A stretch of DNA of 20,793 bases. It comes from Rhodospirillaceae bacterium. Its GTDB lineage: Bacteria; Pseudomonadota; Alphaproteobacteria; DSM-16000; Inquilinaceae. The notes beneath the pieces were generated by a model. That model searched no databases. It was not told the DNA's origin and worked only from the letters and a program-made list of their open reading frames with translations. A program made the translations under genes and the position numbers. The stretch covers positions 1-20,793 of the forward strand of contig JAGQRL010000183.1 in NCBI GenBank assembly GCA_020425485.1, written 5' to 3'. The stretch's first letter is position 1, and the number at the start of each line of letters is the position of its first letter. Shown here piece by piece: positions 13,914-20,793 of this stretch.

Positions 13914-14771
13914 ATGCAAAAACAATGGCGAGTGACGGCCAGCGTGCTGGCGGCCCTGCTCATTGGGGCAACAGGAGGGTGTGCGCTTCCCGGATCTATT
14001 CAGGGTAACGCACTGCGGGGCGACAGCCTGACCGATCTGCCGGACGACCCCGATGGCGAGCGGGTGCAGACTTTGCTGCGCATGGGCGACTTCACGCTGG
14101 CGCGTGGCGATGCGGTGTCGGCCGTCGCCATGTACCGCGAAGCACACAATGCCGCTCCCAGCGCCATCACGCCGCTGCTGCGGCTGGGTGCCGCACTCGC
14201 ACAGATCGGCTCCTACCAGGAAAGCGCCGGCGCCTACCGCTCCGCCCTGGAGATCGACGCGGTGAACTCCGAAGCCCAGCGCGGCCTCGGCAACGCACTG
14301 GTCGCCCTCAATCGTCCCACCGAAGCGCTGCCCTATTTGGAAACGGCGCTGGCCATCTCCAACGACTACCGCGCCTACAACTCCATCGGCGTGGCGCTCG
14401 ACCAGCTGGGCCGCCACGACGACGCGCAGTTCTATTACCGCCAGGGCGTGGCCGCGGCCCCCAACGATATCGACCTGGTGTCCAACCTGTCCTTGTCGCT
14501 GGCCTTGAGCGGCCAGTTCCAGGAAGCGATTTCGTTCGCCGAGCGGGCTGCCAGCGTGCCGGAAGCCAATGTCCGCCACCGCCAGACCCTGGCGCTGGTG
14601 CTGGCGCTGGCCGGCCAGCCCAATGCGGCGGCGGAAATCATGGCGGCCGACATGCCGGCCGAACAGGTGCAGGCCGCCATCCAGTATTTCGAGTTGGTGC
14701 GCTCCATCCCCAACAGCGCCGATCGGGCCGTCGCCATCGGCGGGGCCGGTGCTGCGGCCATCGGGCCGTAA
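13914..14771 (+). CDS. TadD-like TPR lipoprotein (Flp pilus assembly type)
   Basis: The 285-residue protein starts with a lipoprotein-like signal and candidate lipidated Cys23 (ATGGC; the -3 residue is not ideal). Several tetratricopeptide repeats follow from about residue 55 to 245. Characteristic stretches include RLGAALAQIGSYQESAGAYR, GVALDQLGRHDDAQFYYRQG and LVSNLSLSLALSGQFQEAI, then RHRQTLALVLALAGQ. This order, including LDxxGxHxxAQ and NLxLSLALSG, is the pattern of TadD, the TPR lipoprotein needed for assembly of Flp/Tad adhesion pili at the outer membrane. No other tad or flp gene is in the window, so it is either an orphan or a related TPR lipoprotein. The 231-bp region upstream (13683-13913) is comparatively AT-rich near 13840 but shows no clear promoter. 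Confidence 0.75.
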   Translation: MQKQWRVTASVLAALLIGATGGCALPGSIQGNALRGDSLTDLPDDPDGERVQTLLRMGDFTLARGDAVSAVAMYREAHNAAPSAITPLLRLGAALAQIGSYQESAGAYRSALEIDAVNSEAQRGLGNALVALNRPTEALPYLETALAISNDYRAYNSIGVALDQLGRHDDAQFYYRQGVAAAPNDIDLVSNLSLSLALSGQFQEAISFAERAASVPEANVRHRQTLALVLALAGQPNAAAEIMAADMPAEQVQAAIQYFELVRSIPNSADRAVAIGGAGAAAIGP

Positions 14772-14851
14772 GCGGCACCGCAGCGCCCACCGACTGAGCG
14801 GGCTGGCCAAGGCGAGGCACCACACCCCCTGCCAGCCCTCGGATCGAAGCC

Positions 14852-15961
14852 ATGGCTGATCCAGCAACCGCCGATCCCATGCCGCCGGCAGCACCGGACG
14901 GTGCGCCACGCCTTGCCGATGCGCTGGTGAACCTGCGCCCGGTGGAGCGGGTGGCGCTCGCCGACCTGCTGGCCGATCCCGCCCGCCTGAAAGCCCGCAT
15001 CGCCGGGCGCGGCCGCAAGCCGCTGATCGTCACCGGCGTGGCGGACACCTGGGCGGAGCCGGTGCGCGCCGATCCGCTGGGCTGCCTGCGCGCCCGCGCC
15101 CACGGCGACTCGGTGATCTCCGTCCACCGCACGCCGCGCGGCCAGCCCCGCCGGCCGGGCGCGCAGATGACCGTGGCCGAGTTTTTCTCTGCGGTGTTCG
15201 ACCGTGGCGAAAGCGCCCGGGTGTTCGGGCTCACCACCGGCCATTTCCCGGCGGACGCGGTGGGCGCCTACCGGCCGCCCGCGGTGCTGATTTCCGCATT
15301 ACCGATTCGCGACCGTTATTTCGGCATCGAGACCGGCATGCTGTTCCTCGGCAACGATGCCGCCACCGATATGCACTACGACCGCGAATGGAACGATCTG
15401 CTGCACATCGCCATTGCCGGGCGGCGGCGGCTGACCCTGTTCGCGCCGGACCAGAGCACGGCCTTGCATCGGCTGCCGCTGATTTCCGACAGCGCGCTGG
15501 ATTTCGACCGGCCGGTGCCGCCGGACACCCCCGGCATCGACCGGGCAGAGGGCTATCGCTGCGAGCTGGACCCCGGCGAGATGCTGGTGCTGCCCAGCCG
15601 CTACTGGCACTTCATCGAATACATCGAGCCCAGTGCGGCGGTGAGCTACTCCTTCTACACCGGCCGCGTCACCTGGCTGCTCGGCACGCTCAACGGCCTG
15701 TTCTACAACGGGTTTGCCGTGGTTCGGCAGATCCACGAAAAGCGCTGGTTCCGCCGCTGGGGGCGCTGGCACGCGCGCACCCGCGCCCGGCTGCGCTACG
15801 GGCCGCCGCGGGGGCCGGTGGTTGCCGCCCTGCGTGCCGCCGGCCTTGGCCTCACCTGGCTGGCGGAACGCACGGTCTACTGCCTGCTGTGGTACCCGAT
15901 GCTGTTCTTCTTCCTGGCGCGCTACCGCGGCGGGGCCACCATCTACGCGTCGAAGACGTAG
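14852..15961 (+). CDS. JmjC/cupin-8 domain protein, putative 2-oxoglutarate/Fe(II) oxygenase
   Basis: The 369-residue protein carries a cupin-like JmjC core. The Fe(II) facial triad is visible as His175-x-Asp177 in DMHYDREWNDLLHIAIAGRR and the distal His253 in LPSRYWHFIEY. Upstream RKPLIVTGVADTW resembles the start of cupin-8 proteins, in which a peptide or protein side chain is often hydroxylated; no substrate can be named here. The C-terminus is unusual: a strongly basic stretch (about 295-325) is followed by a hydrophobic segment rich in Trp and Phe (about 338-355, VYCLLWYPMLFFFLA) that could attach the protein to the membrane. ATG 14852 was chosen; ATG 14879 is an alternative. The gene starts 80 bp after the TPR gene and ends 35 bp from mfd, which is convergent. 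Confidence 0.8.
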   Translation: MADPATADPMPPAAPDGAPRLADALVNLRPVERVALADLLADPARLKARIAGRGRKPLIVTGVADTWAEPVRADPLGCLRARAHGDSVISVHRTPRGQPRRPGAQMTVAEFFSAVFDRGESARVFGLTTGHFPADAVGAYRPPAVLISALPIRDRYFGIETGMLFLGNDAATDMHYDREWNDLLHIAIAGRRRLTLFAPDQSTALHRLPLISDSALDFDRPVPPDTPGIDRAEGYRCELDPGEMLVLPSRYWHFIEYIEPSAAVSYSFYTGRVTWLLGTLNGLFYNGFAVVRQIHEKRWFRRWGRWHARTRARLRYGPPRGPVVAALRAAGLGLTWLAERTVYCLLWYPMLFFFLARYRGGATIYASKT

Positions 15962-15996
15962 TCATCATGAAATAGGGCGGCGCCGGCTCGCTCCCC

Positions 15997-18900
15997 CTAC
16001 GCCGCCATGCCGGCAAGCTGTTCCAGCAGCTTGCGGGCACCGTCGACGCGCGAGCGGTCCGACGACCAGGCGCGCAGCAGCACCAGCTTGTGGTCGGCCC
16101 GCACCTTGGCGGCCCCGGCCTGGCCCTGGATGTAGGCCACCAGCTTTTCGGGGTGGGCAAAGCGGTTGCCGCGGAAGGCCACCACCGCCCCCTTGGGCCC
16201 GGCGTCCAGCTTCTCCACCCCGGCGCGCTTGCAGAGCTGCTTCAGGCCCACCAGCGTCAGCAGGTTTTCCACCTCCGCCGGCAGCTTGCCGAAGCGGTCG
16301 ATCAGCTCCGCGGCGAAGGTTTCCAGCTCGCCGGCATCCTCCAGCCGGCCGAGCCGCCGGTAGATGTCCAGCCGCACATGCAGGTCCGCCACATAGGCTT
16401 CGGGGATCAGCACCGGCATGCCCAGGTTGATCTGCGGTGACCAGGTGTCCTCGGTGAACTCCAGCCCGCCGCCCTTGGCCGCCGCCACCGCGTCCTGCAG
16501 CATCTGCTGGTAAAGCTCCACGCCGACCTCGCGGATGTGGCCAGACTGCTCCTCGCCCAGCAGGTTGCCGGCACCGCGGATGTCCATGTCGTGGCTGGCC
16601 AGCGTGAAGCCGGCGCCGAGGCTTTCCAGCGTCTCGATCACGTGCAGGCGCTGTTTGGCGACGTCCGACAGCGGCTTGGCGGTGTCGTAGGTCAGGTAGG
16701 CGTAGCCGCGCAGCTTCGACCGGCCGATGCGGCCGCGCAGCTGGTAGAGCTGGGCCAGCCCGAACATGTCCGCCCGGTGGATGATCAGCGTGTTGGCCGC
16801 CGCCACGTCGAGCCCGCTTTCCACGATGTTGGTGCTGAGCAGCACGTCGAACTGGCCGTCGTAGAAGGCGCTCATCACGTCTTCCAGCTGGCTTGCCGCC
16901 ATCCGCCCATGGGCGTTGACGATCTTCGCCTCCGGCACCAGCTGGGCGAGCTGTTCGTGCATCGGCGCCAGGTCCTCGATGCGCGGGCACACGTAGTAGG
17001 TCTGGCCGCCGCGGAAGTGCTCGCGCAGGATCGCCTCGCGCACGATCAGCGGGTCGTAGGGCAGCACGAAGGTGCGCACCGCCAGCCGGTCCACCGGCGG
17101 GGTGGCGATCAGCGACAGCTCGCGCACGCCGGAAAGCGCCATCTGCAGCGTGCGCGGGATCGGCGTCGCCGTCAGCGTCAGCACATGCACATTGGCGCGC
17201 AGGTCCTTCAGCCGCTCCTTCTGCTTCACCCCGAAGCGCTGCTCTTCGTCGACGATCACCAGGCCCAGCCGGTCGAACTTGACCGATTTGGCCAGCAGCG
17301 CGTGGGTGCCCACCACCACGTCCAGCGTGCCGTCGGCCAGCCCGTCGCGCACCTGCTTGGCATCCTTGGCCGACACCAGGCGGGAAAGCTGGCCCACCCG
17401 GATGGGCAGGCCCTGGAAGCGTTCGGTGAAGGTGCGGTAGTGCTGGCGGGCGAGCAGCGTGGTCGGCACCACCACCGCCACCTGGCGGCCGTGGGATGCC
17501 GCCACGAAGGCGGCCCTCAGCGCCACCTCCGTCTTGCCGAAGCCGACATCGCCGCACACCAGCCGATCCATCGGCCGGGTGGAGCCGAGATCGCCCAGCA
17601 CATCGTCGATGGCGCGGAGCTGGTCGTCGGTTTCGGTGTAGGGGAAGCGGGCGGAGAATTCCTGATAGAGCCCCTCCGGGCTGACCATGCTGTCGGCCTG
17701 CTGCACCTCACGCGCCGCGGCGATGCGCATGAGCTGGTCGGCCATGTCCTTCAGCCGCTTCTTGACCCTGGCCTTGCGCGCCTGCCAACCGGCCCCGCCC
17801 AGCTTGTCCAGCGCCGCACCGGCCTCTTCCGAGCCGAAGCGCGACAGCACCTCGATGTTCTCCACCGGCAGGAACAGCTTGTCGCCGTCGGCGTAGGTGA
17901 GGCGCAGGCAATCATGGGCAGCGCCGGAGACCACCAGCGTTTCCAGCCCTTCGTAGCGGCCGACGCCGTGGTCCACATGCACCACCAGGTCGCCCGGCGT
18001 CAGCGCCGACACCTCGGCGATGAAGGCATCGGACTTGCGCTTGCGCCCCGATGGCCGGGTGAGCCGGTCGCCCAGGATGTCCTGCTCGGTGATGACGGCC
18101 AGGTCCGGGGCAGCGAACCCCACCTCCACCGGCAGCACCGCCATGGCGACGGTGCGCGGATCCAGCGCTTCCACCTCTTCCCAGGTTTCCGCATCGGCCA
18201 GATGCGCCATGCCGTGGTCGGTGAGCAGGCGCTTCAGGCGTTCCCGCGCACCCAGCGTGTAGCCGGCGATCACCACCCGGCGGCCGTCGCGGCGCATCTG
18301 GGCGGCGTGGTCGCGCACCGTGTCGTAGAGGTTCACGTCGGGGTTGGCGCGGGCATCGGCGAAGTCGCGGCCGCGCCGCCCGCCGGCATCCATCGCCGCC
18401 CCGGCTGTCGACGCAAAGGGCGAAAGCTGGGAAGCGTCGCGCCCGGCCAGCGAGGCCGCCCAGTCCTCCTCCGTCAGGTAGAGCGCATCGGGCGGCAGCG
18501 GCTTGTAGACCGCCGTATCGCCGTGCTTGCGGGCGACCAGGAACTGGCGGCGCGCCTCGTAGAACTCGGCGATCTGCTCGCGCCGTGCGGCCAGCGCGTG
18601 GTCGGACTGGTGGTCCAGCGTCACCGCCGCGTCGGGCAGGTAGTCGAACAGGGTTTCGAGCTGGCCGTGGAACAGCGGCAGCCAGTGTTCCATCCCCTGG
18701 TGGCGGCGGGCTTCGCTGACGGCGTCGTAGAGCGGGTCGCTGCCGGCCACCACCGCCCCGAACAGGCGGCGGTATTCCGCCCGGAAGCGGGCGATTGCGG
18801 CATCTTCCAGCACCAGCTCGTGCATCGGCACGAGGATCACCTGCTTGCGCTTGGCCTTGGTGCGCTGGCTGAGCGCATCGAACACCCGGATGGTGTCCAC

Positions 18901-19476
18901 CTCGTCGCCGAACAGGTCGATTCGCACCGGGTCGTCGCGTCCCGGCGGGAAAATGTCGACGATGCCGCCGCGCAGGGCGAACTCGCCCGGCTCGCGCACC
19001 GTCTGGGCGCGGATGTAGCCGTAGCGGTCGAGATAGGCGGTGAGTCGGTCGAGATCGAGCCGGGCGCCCACTGCGACCTTGCGCGTCGCCCCCTCGAACA
19101 TGCTGCGCGGCGGCAGCCGCTGGGAGACCGCGTTAACGGTTGTGAGGACGAGGCGCGGCCGTTCGGCCGGCCAGGTGGCCGCCAGCCGGGTCAGCGCCGC
19201 CACCCGCCGCGCCACGATATCGGGCTTCGGCGACACCCGGTCGTAGGGCAGGCAATCCCACGCCGGCACCTGGAAAACGGTGAGATCGGGCGCGAAGAAC
19301 TGGGCGATATCGGCGACCCGCGCCATCCGCGCATCGTCCAGCGCAACATGCAGCAGCCCAGCCCCGCCGCGCTTGCGGGCGAGTTGGGCAATCAAACGGA
19401 CGTCGTGACCGTCCGGCGCTCCGCAAATCAGGGCGGTGCCGCCGCCACTAAGGCCGGCGTTGGAACCTTCGGGCAT
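15997..19476 (-). CDS. mfd: Transcription-repair coupling factor
   Basis: The 1159-residue ATPase removes RNA polymerase stalled at DNA lesions and recruits the UvrABC excision system. Length fits the family (about 1150). From the N-terminus there is a UvrB-like region with FQVPAWDCLPYDR and REPGEFALRGGIVDIFPPG, then the CarD-like polymerase-interaction domain with VVHVDHGVGRYEGL (His503). The RecG-like translocase follows with GDVGFGKTE (Walker Lys648), DEEQRFG (residues 743-749), TATPIPRTL and QLRGRIGRS. The C-terminal TRCF domain covers roughly residues 1030-1130. The gene begins 9 bp after the sdhE stop, so the two are almost certainly one transcript. No damage was seen. Confidence 0.98.
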   Translation of the reverse strand: MPEGSNAGLSGGGTALICGAPDGHDVRLIAQLARKRGGAGLLHVALDDARMARVADIAQFFAPDLTVFQVPAWDCLPYDRVSPKPDIVARRVAALTRLAATWPAERPRLVLTTVNAVSQRLPPRSMFEGATRKVAVGARLDLDRLTAYLDRYGYIRAQTVREPGEFALRGGIVDIFPPGRDDPVRIDLFGDEVDTIRVFDALSQRTKAKRKQVILVPMHELVLEDAAIARFRAEYRRLFGAVVAGSDPLYDAVSEARRHQGMEHWLPLFHGQLETLFDYLPDAAVTLDHQSDHALAARREQIAEFYEARRQFLVARKHGDTAVYKPLPPDALYLTEEDWAASLAGRDASQLSPFASTAGAAMDAGGRRGRDFADARANPDVNLYDTVRDHAAQMRRDGRRVVIAGYTLGARERLKRLLTDHGMAHLADAETWEEVEALDPRTVAMAVLPVEVGFAAPDLAVITEQDILGDRLTRPSGRKRKSDAFIAEVSALTPGDLVVHVDHGVGRYEGLETLVVSGAAHDCLRLTYADGDKLFLPVENIEVLSRFGSEEAGAALDKLGGAGWQARKARVKKRLKDMADQLMRIAAAREVQQADSMVSPEGLYQEFSARFPYTETDDQLRAIDDVLGDLGSTRPMDRLVCGDVGFGKTEVALRAAFVAASHGRQVAVVVPTTLLARQHYRTFTERFQGLPIRVGQLSRLVSAKDAKQVRDGLADGTLDVVVGTHALLAKSVKFDRLGLVIVDEEQRFGVKQKERLKDLRANVHVLTLTATPIPRTLQMALSGVRELSLIATPPVDRLAVRTFVLPYDPLIVREAILREHFRGGQTYYVCPRIEDLAPMHEQLAQLVPEAKIVNAHGRMAASQLEDVMSAFYDGQFDVLLSTNIVESGLDVAAANTLIIHRADMFGLAQLYQLRGRIGRSKLRGYAYLTYDTAKPLSDVAKQRLHVIETLESLGAGFTLASHDMDIRGAGNLLGEEQSGHIREVGVELYQQMLQDAVAAAKGGGLEFTEDTWSPQINLGMPVLIPEAYVADLHVRLDIYRRLGRLEDAGELETFAAELIDRFGKLPAEVENLLTLVGLKQLCKRAGVEKLDAGPKGAVVAFRGNRFAHPEKLVAYIQGQAGAAKVRADHKLVLLRAWSSDRSRVDGARKLLEQLAGMAA

Positions 19477-19485
19477 GCCCCACGC

Positions 19486-19812
19486 TCAGAGGTAATCGGC
19501 AATCTTGTGGGCGCGCAGCCTTCCCATCACCGGGGTGTTGAACTCCGCCGGAACCTCGGCGCGACCATTGGCCCAGTCGTACAGGTCCGCATCATTGTTT
19601 TCCAGGAGAGCTTCAAACTGCGCCAGTTCGTCCGGCTCCAGCGTCTCCAGATAGCGGTCGGCAAAGGTGCCGAGTAGCAAATCGGCCTCCTTCGTGCCGC
19701 GGTGCCAGGCGCGGAACCGCAGCTGCCGCCGGCGAATATACTGCGGATCCGCGTCCTCCGTGGTGTCGTGAGGGTGCTCCGGCGCTTCCCCTTCCGGATA
19801 CTTCATCGTCAT
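19486..19812 (-). CDS. sdhE: FAD assembly factor SdhE (DUF339)
   Basis: The 108-residue protein belongs to the SdhE/YgfY family, which promotes covalent attachment of FAD to the succinate dehydrogenase flavoprotein. The hallmark RGxxE motif is present as RGTKE (residues 38-42) in RFRAWHRGTKEADLLLG. The later acidic segment ENNDADLYDWANG is also typical. The N-terminal extension of about 25 residues is longer than in E. coli (88 residues in total), as in other alphaproteobacteria. ATG 19812 is used; ATG 19806 would remove two residues, and the upstream AAAAAAGA is a poor ribosome site for either. It leads a two-gene operon with mfd, and a promoter can be placed upstream. Confidence 0.93.
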   Translation of the reverse strand: MTMKYPEGEAPEHPHDTTEDADPQYIRRRQLRFRAWHRGTKEADLLLGTFADRYLETLEPDELAQFEALLENNDADLYDWANGRAEVPAEFNTPVMGRLRAHKIADYL

Positions 19813-19849
19813 TCTTTTTTACCATTCACATTCCTTTAACCTGCACACC

Positions 19850-19877
19850 CATATAGCCGACCTGCCTGAATTCTCAA
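19850..19877 (-). promoter_or_regulatory. Sigma-70-type promoter for sdhE-mfd
   Basis: On the minus strand TTGAGA (19872-19877) matches five of six -35 bases. A 16-base spacer leads to TATATG (19850-19855), which matches four of six -10 bases. Transcription would start near 19842, leaving a leader of about 30 bases before the sdhE ATG. Confidence 0.55.
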
Positions 19878-19890
19878 CCGGCCGAATTCT
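19868..19890. repeat. Direct repeat GAATTCT in the divergent sdhE control region
   Basis: GAATTCT occurs at 19868-19874 and 19884-19890, so the copies start 16 bp apart. The first copy overlaps the -35 box of the sdhE promoter. Such spacing could place two protein monomers on roughly one DNA face, but no regulator can be named and chance is possible. Confidence 0.25.
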
Positions 19891-19978
19891 GTCGCATTGA
19901 CTATTTGTCCTTTGCTAGGCTGACTCGGCTTGGTGTGGGGGTGCTCAAGCCTATTTCGGTCCTGCGGCGGAGCCAACG

Positions 19979-20791
19979 GTGTTCAAGATCATCTTCCTGG
20001 CGATGATACTGGGCGTGGCCGCCGGTGTCGGGGCCGTCTACTACCAGCGCGAGGTCGGCGAATTGCCGATCGCATCGGCGGATGTGGAGTGGGAGAGCGA
20101 GACGCTCGGCACCTTCAGCGAACCGATCGTCATCGCCTTCGGCCCGCCGCCTTCCGGCGACTACCAGATGGACATTTCCGGCAACCTGAGCATCGCCGGC
20201 AACCGCATGCCCTTTGCCATGGACATGGACGGCACGGTGGAAGGCCGCGTGCGCCCCGACGGCATCGACATGATCCTGGGGATAGGCGACCTCAACGCCG
20301 AGTTCATGGACCAGCGCTATTCCCAGCAACTCGACACCACGGTCACCTACCGCTTCGATCCCGATGGCCGCTTCCTCGGCGCCGACCTGTCGGGGCTGGG
20401 CGGCACCGCCTCTCCCCTGCCCATGGGCCAGGCCGACGAGTTCCGCTATCTCGCCGCCGCCTTCCCGCCCGACGGGCTGCGGGTGGGCGAGCGCATCCGC
20501 TTTTCCGACACCCAGACGATGGAAAACTACCCCGGCACGCCGCAGGTGACGGTGAGCGGCGAAGCCATCGTGGTGGAGCGCGGCGACCACCAGGGGCGCG
20601 ACGCCCTGACCATCGATCTGAGCGGCGAGATCCGCAGCACCACCATCAACGGCACCTTCAGCGGCACCTCGCTGGTGGATATCGCGTCGGGCTTCGTGCT
20701 CGACGCCGAGGTGACCGTGACCCTCAACCTGCCGGTGCAGAACCGCCACGCCGTCGTCAGCGTGGACATGGCCTTCGCCACCGACCTCTAG
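19979..20791 (+). CDS. Exported protein of unknown function
   Basis: This 270-residue protein has an N-terminal signal or anchor helix (FKIIFLAMILGVAAGVGAVYY, residues 2-22). The rest is rich in alternating hydrophobic and polar residues, suggesting beta strands, with segments such as YQMDISGNLSIAGNRMPFAMDMDG and ALTIDLSGEIRSTTING. No catalytic motif or Cys pair was recognised and no family is assigned; an extracytoplasmic beta-rich domain is the most that can be said. The start is GTG at 19979, supported by GGAG at 19969-19972 with a 6-base spacing; no ATG gives the signal segment. It is divergent from sdhE with a 166-bp spacer, and the stop codon falls just inside the window. Confidence 0.8.
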   Translation: MFKIIFLAMILGVAAGVGAVYYQREVGELPIASADVEWESETLGTFSEPIVIAFGPPPSGDYQMDISGNLSIAGNRMPFAMDMDGTVEGRVRPDGIDMILGIGDLNAEFMDQRYSQQLDTTVTYRFDPDGRFLGADLSGLGGTASPLPMGQADEFRYLAAAFPPDGLRVGERIRFSDTQTMENYPGTPQVTVSGEAIVVERGDHQGRDALTIDLSGEIRSTTINGTFSGTSLVDIASGFVLDAEVTVTLNLPVQNRHAVVSVDMAFATDL

Positions 20792-20793
20792 TC

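Noticed and set aside
16537..19677. Plus-strand open frame of 1046 codons antisense to mfd and sdhE
   Set aside because: mfd and sdhE are unmistakable on the other strand. The frame is a composition shadow.

Overview
The window is a GC-rich stretch of bacterial chromosome, with G or C at most third codon positions. It reads as an alphaproteobacterium, most likely Rhodospirillales-like. This rests on glyQ-glyS followed by pyruvate phosphate dikinase, a ygfZ gene divergent from a dihydroorotase-like gene, an sdhE-mfd pair, and a TadD-type TPR lipoprotein. No tRNA, rRNA, CRISPR array, insertion sequence or phage gene was found.

Layout. Positions 1-5574 hold core metabolism on the plus strand: the 3' part of glyQ, complete glyS, and ppdK. 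A PldB-like alpha/beta hydrolase follows (5625-6599), carrying an in-frame 12-bp tandem repeat. Next is a gene-free stretch of about 470 bp (6600-7069) with a good sigma-70-type promoter at its left edge and several hairpins. It leads into a stand-alone FabF-type ketosynthase (7070-8341). Convergent to that is ygfZ, and divergent from ygfZ is a class I dihydroorotase-like gene in which the first metal-ligand His is replaced by Gln.

Positions 10831-13360 hold the most distinctive unit. It consists of a secreted protein with six EF-hand loops, an ECF sigma factor, a one-TM probable anti-sigma protein, and a membrane-anchored periplasmic protein of the heavy-metal-sensor (CnrX-like) type. The last three genes overlap by ATGA start/stop junctions. 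The first and last proteins both carry Gly/Met-rich low-complexity tails. The simplest reading is a cell-envelope metal or calcium signalling system: sensor and anti-sigma hold the sigma factor, which may drive its own operon. That reading is inference.

The rest holds a small lipoprotein, the TadD-like TPR lipoprotein, and a JmjC/cupin-8 putative 2-oxoglutarate oxygenase. The minus-strand sdhE-mfd operon has a recognisable promoter. Divergent from it is an exported protein of unknown function that starts with GTG.

Very long open frames antisense to glyS, ppdK, the 7-10 kb region and mfd are composition artefacts and are not annotated.
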